Origin: Amphiura filiformis
Lineage: Eukaryota; Echinodermata; Ophiuroidea; Amphilepidida; Amphiuridae
Length of the DNA: 64,000 bases
Direction: 5' to 3'
Assembly (NCBI RefSeq): GCF_039555335.1
Contig: NC_092628.1
Span: forward strand, 74,650,713 to 74,714,712
Shown: in pieces, positions 36,261 through 47,894 of the stretch
Layout of the letters: each line of letters opens with the position of its first letter
Position numbering within the stretch: position 1 is the stretch's first letter
Made by a program: the position numbers and the translations under genes
Notes under the pieces: generated by a model
Seen by the model: only the letters and a program-made list of their open reading frames with translations
The model's database searches: none
What the model was told of the DNA's origin: nothing

Positions 36261-36515
36261 ATGCCATTGTACTCCAAGTGGATCGGCACTATCCTTGACA
36301 ACGGTGCTCTCAAGTACATCTGTTTTAATCATATGATCACTACGTACATCCTCACCAGTTTGATGATGTGTTTGATGACATTGATAAATACTACTACTCC
36401 ACGTTTGACTAACATTTCAATGTCGGCACTGTTATCATTGTTTATAGTAACTCTCGCCATCAAGTTTGCATTTCAAATGGCTCATGGATTTAAAATTCAC
36501 TTTGACATCAATTGA
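36261..36515 (+). CDS. Small two-helix membrane protein, tandem copy 1 (84 aa)
   Basis: I do not recognise the family. The ATG is preceded by an in-frame stop at 36240. The protein has a short N-terminus (residues 1-19, with TILDNGALK), a hydrophobic helix (about 20-43), a polar turn TTTPRLT (44-50), a second helix (about 53-75) and a short polar tail. The same order, with aligned T(I/V)(I/L)D, N and TT(S/T)xRL(T/S), occurs in the next two ORFs. That shared conservation across otherwise diverged DNA is the main evidence that it is coding. It could also be one exon of a larger gene; no intron signal is needed. Confidence 0.6.
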   Translation: MPLYSKWIGTILDNGALKYICFNHMITTYILTSLMMCLMTLINTTTPRLTNISMSALLSLFIVTLAIKFAFQMAHGFKIHFDIN

Positions 36516-36721
36516 TGCTATGTTTGTACATTTGAATATGACATGCAGTACACAAGCAGCAAAGATCTAAAACGCAGCGCAAACCAGAATTAAATGCTTT
36601 CATGGATAAACAGCAAAGATCCTGAGAAGTCAAACTCTAGTTTTAATCCATCACCAAATGGGCTGATTTGTGAGACTTGTAACTATACTTACAAGATTGT
36701 TGGTCCAGTCCATGTTCAGGC

Positions 36722-37033
36722 ATGCTCTTGGTGTACCTAGAGCTCACTGAGACAATTATAGATAGATTTGGCCTAAAACACATCTTCTTTAACTACGTCT
36801 TTTCCTCTTGTATGATCTCTGGTCTTGTCTTGTTTTTGATGACCATTGTGAACACCACCTCCCCACGCCTTACCATTGGTGCTATTATGTCCTTGTTGAC
36901 CATCCTCATGGTCAGTCTTACCATTGAATGTGCCCATCAGATTATATTTTGGATGTACATCAGTCGTGCACCGTTTTCTCTGATAGAACCAGACCCGGTA
37001 GAATCACATCAGTTTGTACATGGACATCATTGA
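36722..37033 (+). CDS. Small two-helix membrane protein, tandem copy 2 (103 aa)
   Basis: The ATG is at 36722; the frame stays open back to a stop at 36680. TETIIDRFGLKHIFFNY leads into a first helix ending MTIVN, then TTSPRLT, then a second helix (MSLLTILMVSLTI). A longer tail, rich in Pro, Glu and His, makes this the longest copy. It is 206 bp from the stop of copy 1 and shares with it the FxN-helix-NTT(S/T)PRLT pattern. No AATAAA is seen between the copies, so one transcript carrying several copies, or splicing, is possible. Function unknown. Confidence 0.62.
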   Translation: MLLVYLELTETIIDRFGLKHIFFNYVFSSCMISGLVLFLMTIVNTTSPRLTIGAIMSLLTILMVSLTIECAHQIIFWMYISRAPFSLIEPDPVESHQFVHGHH

Positions 37034-37161
37034 CAACATCTTAAAAGATATTTGTGTATACTTCAACTTTCCAAAACAAAAGTGTCTTGCAGATGGACAT
37101 CTTTATTCTGCCTTAACATTTCACTTAAAGATAGTGATGTGATAATAATCATCCAGATACT

Positions 37162-37440
37162 ATGTGTCCAAACATTTGTAACACTCTATATTCCGAGACG
37201 GTAATAGACAAACTTGGACGTAGATTTGTTGTAATGAACTATTCCTTTTCCCTATTTATGGTCTTCATTTTAATGTTATTTTTATTCGCTATTGCAACAA
37301 CATCGACTCGGTTGTCTGTGGCAGGACATTTGTGTTTTATGCTTACTGTCATTGCATCTATGATCATCGAATTTTCTCATCAGGTCACGTACTGGGTACA
37401 TATGCATGAACGAAGGATATACTGTCAAGTTAAAAACTAA
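37162..37440 (+). CDS. Small two-helix membrane protein, tandem copy 3 (92 aa)
   Basis: The ATG is at 37162, with an in-frame stop at 37135. SETVIDKLGRRFVVMNYSF precedes a first helix (MVFILMLFLFAIA), then TTSTRLS, then a second helix (LCFMLTVIASMII), then EFSHQVTYW. The last motif aligns with ECAHQIIFW in copy 2 and with KFAFQMAHG in copy 1, so similarity spans the whole protein. The stop is only 113 bp before the C9orf72 ATG on the same strand. The pair therefore share a very compact intergenic space, or these ORFs sit in the 5' leader of the C9orf72 transcript. Confidence 0.62.
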   Translation: MCPNICNTLYSETVIDKLGRRFVVMNYSFSLFMVFILMLFLFAIATTSTRLSVAGHLCFMLTVIASMIIEFSHQVTYWVHMHERRIYCQVKN

Positions 37441-37553
37441 TTGTGATGCAACTTTAAGCCAACTACTTGATGCTTTATAAGTTATACAGTTGGTTTCCTT
37501 GTGAAATTAAAACTTTTCTCATATGAAGTGCAGCTATCAATTCAGAGTTGAAA

Positions 37554-40500
37554 ATGAGTGATACCAAAGAAGACAAGAGTGTGGAGGAACTGTTGCCTGT
37601 TGGCCAGTTTCTACCATCAGAGTTAATGAATGAAAATCCTGAAACTGAAACAAGAACTCCACATTCTCCACCAGTAACTTCAAATGGAGATGGGCATCCA
37701 AAAACACTATCTTCCCAATTGGAAGAAATTGATCCTATGAATGTGAACTTGACTCCCACCGAAGCTGACCAACAGTCTTCCAAAACTCATCAAGATGGGG
37801 CTGATGACAAATCAGACTCTTCCACTGAATATCAAGACACTATTAATAATGGTAGCAACAACACCAGTGGGTGTGTGGAAGAGGTGCCTTATAATAAGGA
37901 TGGTGGATTAGACTCTTCTCAAGAGACTGCGAATGGTTTGCTTGAAGGTGAAAACACTACTGTGCTTGCAAATGAATCTGTCGCAGAGTCTCCCAATGAA
38001 GGAGATGGTACATCAGACTCTGCTTATCAAGACACTACTAGTGATTGTGATAACAAAGATGCAAACACTACTTTGCATGCAAATGGATCCGTTGATGAAC
38101 ACATGGCTAATACTGAAATGGACAGATCAGACTCCTCTACGCAATATCAGGACACTGCTGAATCTCATGAAGAAGTAAATGAAACTCTACATAATAAAGA
38201 ATCTGTTGAAGAGACTCTTAATGAAAGAGATGAAAATTTAGTCACCACCCCCACTTCACAGTATCCTATGTTTAGCTCACACACAAGTCCTGAGAAGGTA
38301 TCTCCAGTGTCATTGAATTTTGAATTTGACAGACCCAGAGACACTTGCATCAAAATTGTTCTACCCAACACACATGACTGTCCAGTATATGCCCTTGTGC
38401 TGTGCTCATGGGATAACATCCTAGGTCCAAATGCTCAATATGTCTGGGGAACGGAACAAAAGCATGGTTTCACCCCAGATATGTTAAATTATCTATCCAC
38501 TCACACCCTAACATCAAGCGATCAGCCGGAGAATACAGTGGACACAAAGATGTTAATTCTGAAAGAACGAGGGATCTTAGTAACATCGTTTTTGTTCAGT
38601 GGGTACGACGGAATTGAAAAGACAGTGTTTTCATTGTCTTTGATAGTGCCTTATGTGGAATGCCAATGGTATTTACCATTGCATGAATTCTGTGTGTCAA
38701 GACTGAGCATGATGATTGGAAAGCTGCGTGTATTACAGGATAAACACAAAGAGGAGGTGAGTTTACAGAAACATGGCTTAAAGTTTGCACTGTTAAAAAT
38801 CTGCTTCACAATTGGCATAAATGGGTCTGCTCTGGTTTATTAATATGTAATATCTCATACTATTACATGTTCCAGTATCTACTGCCTGTGTTTACAAGTT
38901 GAGCCTTATTTGCAAATTCAACTGCCTTTGTCATATGAGAATAAAGTTTGTACTTGTAATCTTACATGTTTTTATTTGCACATATTTATATACTTAAAGG
39001 GGGATTTCGTGATCCTAGCATCCTCTTTTTATGACATTTTTCAGTAGATATGTCCACAAAAAAGTTTATTCCCAAAATTTCAGTTGATTCCAATTTTGCG
39101 TTTGCACTGCTCCATAGGCCACTATTGTAATTTTGTTCTGGTATACCAGAACGAAATTCAAATTTGGCGATATTTTTGCTAAACAAATTAATCTAAAAGA
39201 AATATTTGGTACATTATAAACATTATGTAGCCAGAGGTATCCAGTGGTATAAAAATCTGAACTTTTTTGAGAAAAGTGGGGGGATGATGCTGTGGATCAC
39301 GAAATGCCCTTTTAATACAAAAATTATGTCAAAATCCAAATTTTGAAATCACTGACTGACATTTCAAAGCTTATAAGAGGGACATATGTAAGAGAAATAG
39401 GACAAGATAATCTATTGTTGGGCTAAATTTAATATTTCTAAAACATGTTAGATATTTTTGTTTTGTATTAAATGTTAATTAAAGCCTTTGAGCAGCACAG
39501 GAGTCATTAAAATAACACTTGTGACAGATGTTATTAAAATAACTCATGTGACAGGAGTTATTAAAATGACTCATGTGTTGCAAGTTAAACAAGTGATTTT
39601 CTTTGTTACTGATCTAATACCCATTTTGGCTTTTTTCTTTCCACTTCAAACTTACAGGTTGGGGAACTTGCAATCAAGTCCTTCAATGAAGATGTGCCTA
39701 AATTCATAGGTGTCCTCACTTTACTTAAGACATCAAGCCCTGGACCAACAATACAGGTGAGTAATTAAATGAATTTATTAAGTGCTTTCATATGATACAA
39801 TATTATCCCAAATCTTGGGTAAAATCTAAATACAAACAAAACATATCAAGACAAAAGTGAGGTGGACCTTACCATCCTTCTGTCAACCGACAGTCTAGCC
39901 TACAACATTTGCTTGTAGTTCCAAAGTGATCCTCAAAGACATACAATCATACATGGATCATGCTTTCTCTGTTGCAGCACCAAAGCTTTGGAACAGCTTG
40001 GCGATACCTCTACGGAATGCCCAAACAGTTAACCAAGTCTCTTTTGAAGACCCACCTCAAGACATCTAGTTTTTATTCATTATGTTGTAATTTTAAGGGT
40101 GATCTGTAATATTTAATTTTATGTTTATAAATGTTGGTGTGTAAACACATTCAGGAAACATATCACTTCCATTTGTAACACATTATATGAGTTCATATTA
40201 TTATTATTGAATTAACTCAAGTTACCGTATCTTATATTTTCAGTTGAGTGATACAGTGTTTGCTGCCGGACTAGACAACACTTTAGATGTGCAATTCACT
40301 AGATTGTAAGTGAGACAAAATAAATATGTTTTTAAATCATAAATATTTAAATGGTAGTAGTAGCTTTTCTTCCCAATTGTCACTTTTGACTTAATGAAAG
40401 CAAATATATAAAAGTCATGTCATAGTATTAAGGCGGCTCGGCAGGGAGCATGACCTTGCGGTGTTGGCACTCAAATATTGAGATAAATAAAGGTGTCACA

Positions 40501-43500
40501 AAGAGAAATGGCATGGGTTCTATAAAGGTGATCCCAAGGCTTGATTATAAGGGGTGTAATTTCCACCCCTAGTGCATAATTTTTCTTGGGAGGGGGAAAA
40601 CAGCTAAAACTTTTGTTTTGATATATATTGGCTTTAACCCAAGAACCGCAAGACCTTTGGAAATATCAGGGATGTAACTCTTCAGGAAATTTCCTGATTT
40701 CAGGACATTTTGCTTGGATCTTCCTATAGGCAAATACACATTTTCAGGAAATGTTAAAGCAGTTTCAGGAAATTATGTCAGTGCTTGTTTTCATCCCTGA
40801 AATATAAATTCGATTATTGGCTTCCTTTACTCATTTCCTATAAGGCCAATGTATTAATATTAAGAAGTGCACTGCAGTTTTTTTAAATGGAAAAAAAGCT
40901 CCTGCCATCCTTCTCACCTTAATATCATAGTGATCCTAGTAGATCAGTATAAAGTGATCACTGATCGCGGGTATGTCAAGAACTTCAGATGATGTCAATT
41001 ACATCTCAAAAGTTCTATTCATGGTGCAACTTTAGAAATGCATACTGAGTGTAAAGTTTCAACTAAGTGAAAAGGTTGATAACACAGGTATGGTTCTGGT
41101 ATGTCTGGAGTTTTTTCTCAGAGTTATCTGCCAATGCATGTTATGTTTCCATTGTGGTTTCATGTCGGATTGTGCTAGTGTGTGATGCATGATTCCTCTT
41201 TCCCCTGAATATTGTTATATTATTTTAACGATTAATCATCATTAATTTGATCTTGTGCGCTAGTTTGTAATGTTTCTGTGTTCCTGTGTATGATGCGTAA
41301 ACCTCTTCCTCTGTTTTAAACTGAATATGTTTTTTGATGGTTCCTTGAACAGAGCTATAGCTTCCCATCTTCAGACATGTGGTTGTACAATAGTGATTGG
41401 CAATTCTGTCTCTGATATAAACATGGTAAGTAGACCAGAAAGCAAGGCTTTACTTTTTACTGCAGTTTCCTGCAATGGCTTTACGTTATGTAGTCTCAAT
41501 GTGTTTAAAGCCAAAGCTATCACACAATGCTTATCAAAATGTGCATGAATTGTGTGCTTTCACATTTACCTGAAAAATATGATTTTTGCACTTTGGAGAG
41601 GTGCAGAGTAAGAATTGCAGTTTTGTCTTGTGCATTTCATGGAATGATATATGCTCATTGTAAAGTGTCAAGGTAGTCCTTTCCTGATATTATACAAGGA
41701 GGTAAATATTAATATAATTGTGAAATTAAAAGCATTGAACATGTAAAGAAAGAAGATAAGAGGGAAAAGCATTGAGTAGTAACAATCAATATATCAGATA
41801 TGGAGCCAAAGTTTAGACACTGCAAAATATGGACAGTTTTGTCAAGACTTTCATAATTGCATAATTTTCCAATACCCCACCCCGATATTCAGTGGGGATA
41901 CATTGTATTCTGGTTTTTTAAAAGTCTCAGTGGCATTTTGCTGTTACTACAGAGTGTCTTTTGGATCTATATCACTAAAAGAACATATCATTGATCTAGA
42001 CTATGCAGCATTTCTATCCCAACATATTTATTTTGGGGCTTTTTTTTTTATTGAAAATAAGTAAATTTGATTTGAATTGAAGTTGTATGCTACTCTAGTA
42101 ATGTAATACAATAGAGATTCCATTTCACGTCATAAGATATTGATTATATACGTATATAATGTGCAGATGTATATCTTATGTACTGTATTATGTTTTGACA
42201 GATGATCAGTACTCTAGCCATGTTCCTGTCTCCAGGGGAAAGAAGGGGCTGTATATATTTGACAGAAGAAGAAGAAAGATTATATGAGAAAGATCTGTAT
42301 CTGCAAGGCTTTCTTAAGGTAAGGGTCAATATTTAGAGACTGCCAATAATAAGTCTTTGTGTCAAGCAGGGTACATATAGATGCTGGAACTATACTCTGA
42401 TCAGCTCGTAATACGCAAATTGCACTTTGTGTATTGCACGACTGATGTGCCCTTGTGTGAATTTATGAGTGCGTAAGTTGGGACTTTATTGACTTGCACA
42501 GTAACAAAAACCGAATGATTGTCGCTTATTAAGGGGGGTCGATCTTTTGTGCGTAATTATAGAGGGCCAGGGGATTCACTCTATCATTAAAAAAATTATT
42601 TGAAGAAGTCAAAGAGCCCTAGGAATAAAAACTGTAGTGTAATTCACGCCAGATACAATTTCTTTATACGACAAAAATTAATTTTTGTAATCGATCAATA
42701 AACAAACGTTTTATATCAATTTTAAATTTAGCCTGAATCCGTAAATATGGTACCTCTCACCCTTTTTTAGGTCAAGGCTATTTTTACCATTATGCAGCGA
42801 ACCATTGTTGAAGCTATTTCACATACATGTACAAAACATTCTAGAGAAAAAAGAAGGACATATAGTGTTGAAATTTTTTTTTTGTTGATTTCGAATGATA
42901 ATGTCATGAAGTCGTAAATTTTAAGGTCAAATTCCTAAAACCAAAACAAAACATTGCGACGCAGATAATTCCCGACTTACGCAATTTCATCATCACATCA
43001 GTGTCTTTATTATTTGTTTGAAACTTTTCCTAAACGTTCGTGCTATTTATGCATAAAACGGCTAATCTATCTTTACAAAACGCGTCTTTTTTTAGTAAAC
43101 AAAAGGCTAAAGATGGCATTATGAGATTTATCTTTTATCATTACGCTCCTCTGCTGAACTGCCACGGTGGCCGAGTGGTAAAGCGCTAGACGCGTAATCG
43201 AAGGAAGTTTAGAATCGCTGGTTCGAGTCCCAACGAAGCCTGTGGAAACTTCAAAATTCATGATCGCATTCCGAAATGAGTCACTTGTCGGTAAATCATG
43301 TCTAGTATCCTTAAGAGCTGATCATAGTATAGTGAAATATACACCCATACCACTACCAAATTCAAGGTGAAACAAAGGTACTGATTTAAAAACAAACTTG
43401 ATTGATTATGCACCTGCATAAGTATCCTCTGGACTTAATGAAAGCCTGTCAGGAAAGTTGTGAATCATAGCAACTGGGCCATTGGGCAAGTTGATCAAAG

Positions 43501-46500
43501 TAGTCAAGCACAAGTCCTGATCAAACCAATTGAAGTCAAATCATATCAGTTAGTAGAATATTCTGACTAGAATAAAGTACCCATCCCAAATTGCTCAGGT
43601 TTTGTACTTTTACAGAAGCATATTTTTCATGTTGTAGGACCACATCAACTTGTCTGAATGTATGCGTGAGGTGATGGTCAGCTCATATCCCAGTACTCTT
43701 GTTGACATGGTAACGCTTGAAGTCCGTCAGATGTTGCCTTATAATGAGCATGCCTACTGGTAAGTCCGTCAATTTATAATTGAAAAAACATATCATTTCA
43801 TATATACATTCTAAGAATATTGTTGGTTTGCACACTAGTGGTGCTGTTGTATTGTGCCCTTTGACAAGACCCTTACCTCTGTTGCTTCTCCTCACCCAAG
43901 TGTATAAATGGGTACCAGCATAATAGTGCTGGTTAAGTTGAAACATACTCCTTGTGCCCCCTCAAGTAATTTTGAGGACTCTGGTCCACATGCCAAGGAA
44001 ACAGGGATGGACACTTTGGTTTGTGGGCAGTGCTCTAGCATGACTTTTACCTTGACCCAGTGGTACCTAAACATATTTTACTTCACAGTGTTCATTCAAG
44101 CCAATATTTATCTTAACTTCAGAATCGTTAACAAGAATGGGAATGAAGGAAATTGTTTCATTGTGGTCCCCCTTGAATAATTGTGTGAGTAGGTTGAAAT
44201 CACAACAAACATGAAATACGTTGTGAAAACAAATAATAATTTTGACTTATTGCAAGTGATTTCCCAGGAGTTGCAGAGCTACCAACCTTAATGTACATGT
44301 ACATAAACCTAAGCAGAGGATACACCAATGGTTACAGAAACATATATTTGGGACAAAGTCTGTATTTTTCTTAGCAGTTTTGAAGACACTATATTTTTTG
44401 CCTAAACTAAAGTAGACCGTCATTTTGGTTCATTTCAGGCGACATGAGGTACTATGTCATGAATTACAAAGCCTATGGCTGGATAGTCAGGAACCTATGG
44501 TGTATCTTCCAATGTAAGTATTCTACATAAGGCCAAAAAAATGATTTCCTTGCCCTTCACCAAAATCAGGGTCGGCCCATTTAAAAAAGTATCTTTTTTT
44601 TTAGTTTTTAGTTTATAATTTTAATGGATTTTATTACTTTTTCTGTGTCTAAATTTCATTCCAAAGCTAAGTTTGCCAACAACATCTTTATTAAGAAAAA
44701 ATTCATTACTGTAAACTCATTATAACATTTATAACTGTCCATTCCTGCATCAATGTTTTCTATAAACTTGGCATCTTATGCCTGTAAGTATGCAGCCGTT
44801 CTAATTGAATCCACCTCTGTGGTGTATCTTGCGTATTGAAGGTCTGAAGTGAATTGATGTATCTTTCCACATGACCAATGTTCATTGCCCACAGGCCTAT
44901 ACAGTAGTGAGTCATTAAAAAATATATATATATATTTCCGACCGACCCACCCACCCCAAAAATCCCACCGGAGGGCAAGCAAATAAATTCTTTTGGTCCA
45001 ATGTCATGATTTACCAAACCTATTATTGGAATTATGAACCCAGCAACACATTGTAGCATTTGAAGGCAAACTTACTTATAATATTATAGAACCGTTATGA
45101 TCAGATAGCAGTCTGACCTGCCATATGACATGTAAACTATGACACTAATGTAGTAGATTATGAACCCACTAATGTTTACTTGAATAAGACATATTCCTAT
45201 TTCTCTCCATTTTCTACAGTGTGACCTTCCAAAACAAATGTGAAACCGAGACTTTAGTACAAAACTTCCAAAGAGAGGTAAGATTGTCAATATTTGTTTT
45301 ACACACTGAGCAGTCTATAGTATCGAATTGATTAATTCGAATTGAACAATTCATCGAGTGGCCATGGGCAGCGCCATTAGACATGTTACAAGACTACCAA
45401 GTGACAGGTGATGGACCGTATACATACAAAAGAATAGGCACTTTTTTGATAATTTTCATCAAGGTTACTCAAAACTTACCTAGCTAATTTATTATACATC
45501 AGGGGTCTCTGCCTTTTTAATATGTTATGAAAAACTTAATTTAAAAAAAATCTACAGACGGAAATAAAAATCCATCGACGGATAGTCTTCTTATGCTCTC
45601 ACAAACTTAGAAAAAAATCTGGAAAATCCAAAATTTTGGTCTAAAAAATGCCCAAGGTTACTGCTGTCCCATTCAAAAGTACAGGAAGACCACCTACAGC
45701 GTTGAGGTCAACTTTCTAGACTTCCTGTCTACTGGCAGTAATGGCTACTACCCAGTGCTAACATCAATGAATTGTTAAATTCGAATTAATCAATTCGATA
45801 TTATAGACTGCTGAGACTGATAGGGTTTGTGACACAGCCAATTCAAACACCAGTTAATGTGGGCTCCTACAAATGTGTTTTAAAGAGGCATGGTCCGATT
45901 TGTCATGCTTTGTTTTCTATCTTAGATTGAGGCCTACCATTAAAACATTATGTTTCCAAATTTTGAGTTGCATTGCTTCAGCGGTTTTGATATGAGAAGT
46001 AGAAATGTGTATAACAATGCCCCATATAGGATGGTACATACACTTCTGGTGTGGTAACCACAAATCACTACGTTTTTGTTCACACCATTTAATGAAACGT
46101 ATGTTGAGCGTTAAATTTCCTTGGGATAAAGAAAAAAATATGAGCTTTCTTCTGATACCAAATCTCAGTTTTGATGAATAAAAATGGGGGATGAGGCTGT
46201 CGATCAGGTCACAGACCTTTCAAAACCGGTTGTGGTTTTGTAATATCTTCACTGCACTAATTACACTGCCTTTCTTCTGAAAACACCATCTCAATTTATT
46301 AGATTATAAAGGTAACATGACTATCATTGCATGCCATGTGTTTGTTGGTGTGTGCTGGGGGGGGCACTCAGGTATGATAGTGTACACCTGCATTTTTTTT
46401 CAACATGATTTACCCAAGAGGAGCAGCATGCACCCTCCCATTCCCCTTCAAAATGTGATAAAGAATGGGCACCCCAGGTTGTGAGTATGGTTCCGGGCCG

Positions 46501-47894
46501 GGGATACCTTTTTTTTTCATAATGAAGCTGTTATCAGTTCATTTCATGTTTTTAATGTGAACCTAATGATGCTTAAGTTTCATTTCATATATTTGCTTGT
46601 AATCAGATCAATCTTCTCCATCCACGTAGCGGAGTACGTGAAGCATACATCGAGCAATTTCAGAGGCTACTGGATAGGAAAGCTGTTGGACTTATCAAAT
46701 ATGTGGAAGAAGAAACGTAAGTTTGATATAAATACTACATTGAAGTGAACAGTGAATCCCTGGATGAATGGTGACAGACAGCAGGAAAAAATTTAGTCCT
46801 TCCAGATATGTGGTAGTTGATAGTGGATGCCCTTTTCTTGATGGACATGCAGTTGTTTCAACCTTACCCAGCCAGATTTCCCAAGGACTCATCACTCACA
46901 CCCCTTTCCTGTAATGTTGAGGTGTGTCACAGTCAGTTGATAAACAGTGCTATAATTTGAAGGAAAAAGGTGCTAAGGTAGTATCTGGGAGGCCACCTGT
47001 GAGAGAATAAAATGGTTGCAGCTGCCTTTCACAAGAACGGGAGCTATACCTGATGAAGTGTGAGTCACCAGATTAACAGTAGTATGTTGGGCATAGGAAG
47101 GAGCAGTCTGCCCCCACTCTTATTGATTACAGAGTTGCATTTAAACTGGTTGATTGATTGCACTTTGGTTGGTGTTATTTGTAATGACAAGCAGGGCAAG
47201 GAATGAGGCCATGATGCATTCTTTTTTGATTATAATTTATATCTCCTGCAGTTTTAAGTAGGAGTATTATTAACAGTAATGCTGGTATCAATTACATAGT
47301 TTCAGAACTATCTGCTGTAGTCAAGCATTCCTTCATGTGGGTATAATGTTTTTTGCCTCAATAAATGAGATCAGATGAAGGCAAACATTTAGCAAGGCCA
47401 GATGCAACTAGCAAGACCAACCTTGATATCACATAGTACATATACAGCCAAAGTACATCCAATTTGTGTCCTCGTGATGAAGTTGCCAACTTAATTCCAG
47501 TGTGTAATTTTAATTTAGTTTGTTGTAATAATCTGCTGAATGACTAGTCCACACCAAGATAAAAGTCATAACTTAATGATTGACTCCATCAGATGTATCA
47601 GATGTATAAAGATAAAAGTCATAACTTAATGATTGACTACATCAGATGTATCAGATGTATATAGTTGACCAAAACTTCTCCTTCCCTGTTTCTTTCTTTT
47701 TCAGAATGAGGGGCAGTAAAACCAGTCGTATCACCATCAAGAAACTCAAACATGACTTGGACCTCAATCCTGAGGGTAACTTCCGCATTATTTTGGCAAG
47801 AGCAGAAAAACTGAAACCTGGCATCTTTACTATAGTATGTGGCAACCCAGCTCAAATGAAAGACCCATCTTTACAAGAACTACCAATGACCTAA
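37554..47894 (+). CDS. C9orf72: C9orf72 homologue (longin-DENN protein), complete
   Basis: In vertebrates the protein works with SMCR8 and WDR41 in autophagy, lysosome and small-GTPase regulation in the cytosol. Exons: 37554-38756, 39658-39756, 40244-40305, 41353-41425, 42202-42318, 43638-43759, 44439-44513, 45220-45277, 46607-46716 and 47705-47894 (TAA), all GT-AG, 2109 nt, 702 aa; human has 481. Recognisable blocks are WDNILGPNAQYVWG, FYLPLHRVCV-like WYLPLHEFCVSRL, the DENN-part landmark SHLQTCGC, RKAVGLIKYVEEET and KLKHDLDLNPEG followed by LARAEKLKPG. The longin/uDENN part starts near residue 266. Residues 1-260 are acidic, low-complexity and partly repeated, and are absent from the human protein. 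The start is the first Met; an internal start at residue 239 is possible. A 5' non-coding exon may exist (acceptor-like GAAGTGCAG at 37533). Confidence 0.92.
37809..38234 (+). repeat. C9orf72: Four degenerate 33-38-residue repeats in the C9orf72 N-terminal extension
   Basis: Residues 86-118, 119-152, 153-190 and 191-227 align. Each has an (S/D)DSS(T)xYQDT-like head (SDSSTEYQDT, LDSSQET, SDSAYQDT, SDSSTQYQDT), a middle with NxTxLxN, and an ESVEE-like end. The DNA is also repetitive (GACACT, AATGAA). The repeats are Ser/Thr/Asp/Glu-rich and probably disordered, with many potential acidic-kinase phosphosites. They lie inside the first coding exon. Confidence 0.7.
38757..38945 (+). promoter_or_regulatory. 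C9orf72: Intronic read-through end: stop codon and AATAAA in C9orf72 intron 1
   Basis: If the donor at 38757 is not used, the frame continues 28 codons to a TAA at 38841-38843. An AATAAA at 38940-38945 follows, with a T/G-rich downstream stretch. This would give a 429-residue isoform with the extension and longin part but no DENN part. Human C9orf72 also makes a short isoform by ending within an intron, though at a different place. Usage is a prediction. Confidence 0.45.
38994..39315. mobile_element. TTAA-flanked MITE in C9orf72 intron 1
   Basis: It begins TTAAAGGGGGATTTCGTGATCC-like (20-bp core AGGGGGATTTCGTGATCC) and ends with the complement before TTAA. The interior of about 270 bp includes a small paired CTGGTATACCAG. 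There is no ORF. It starts about 50 bp after the candidate intronic polyadenylation signal. Confidence 0.75.
39498..39578. repeat. Three 27-bp tandem repeats
   Basis: Units like CAGGAGTTATTAAAATAACT followed by CATGTGA occur at 39498, 39525 and 39552 with a few changes. They lie in C9orf72 intron 1, 80 bp before the acceptor of exon 2, and create a short repetitive open frame. Confidence 0.85.
39880..40100 (+). pseudogene. 3' fragment of a LINE reverse-transcriptase ORF
   Basis: The frame at 39945-40070 reads MDHAFSVAAPKLWNSLAIPL. It is followed after a frameshift by LLKTHLKTS, matching the C-terminal end of many CR1/jockey-type LINE polymerases. Nothing of the catalytic domain remains. It lies in C9orf72 intron 2 in the same orientation as the gene. 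Confidence 0.6.
43161..43247 (+). other. tRNA-like sequence of class II (Ser/Leu) shape, probably pseudo or SINE
   Basis: The A box TGGCCGAGTGG (43168-43178) and B box GGTTCGAGTCC (43220-43230) sit in a frame like serine tRNA with a long variable arm. The anticodon loop reads CGCGTAA, with G where the invariant U33 should be, and the acceptor ends pair poorly. A functional tRNA is therefore unlikely. It lies in a C9orf72 intron. Both this and the SINE at 13650 have CGT at the anticodon position. Confidence 0.5.
45308..45815. mobile_element. MITE-like element with about 45-bp inverted ends
   Basis: The left end CAGTCTATAGTATCGAATTG runs on through ATTAATTCGAATTGAACAAT. The right end is its near-complement, at 45767-45815. 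The interior is about 400 bp without a transposase frame. It begins 30 bp after the donor of the C9orf72 exon at 45220-45277. Confidence 0.75.
47558..47661. repeat. Tandem duplication, two 52-bp units
   Basis: Two near-identical copies starting AGATAAAAGTCATAACTTAA (47558 and 47610), each with an internal ATCAGATGT double, end about 40 bp before the acceptor of the last C9orf72 exon. They may overlap the branch-point region. Confidence 0.85.

Noticed and set aside
38757-39657. GGGGCC hexanucleotide repeat expected in C9orf72 intron 1
   Set aside because: I looked for the human-type repeat and saw none in this intron; only a MITE, a 27-bp triplicate and AT-rich DNA.
43161-43247. Functional serine or threonine tRNA
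   Set aside because: The invariant U33 is lost, the acceptor ends do not pair, and body type and anticodon disagree.
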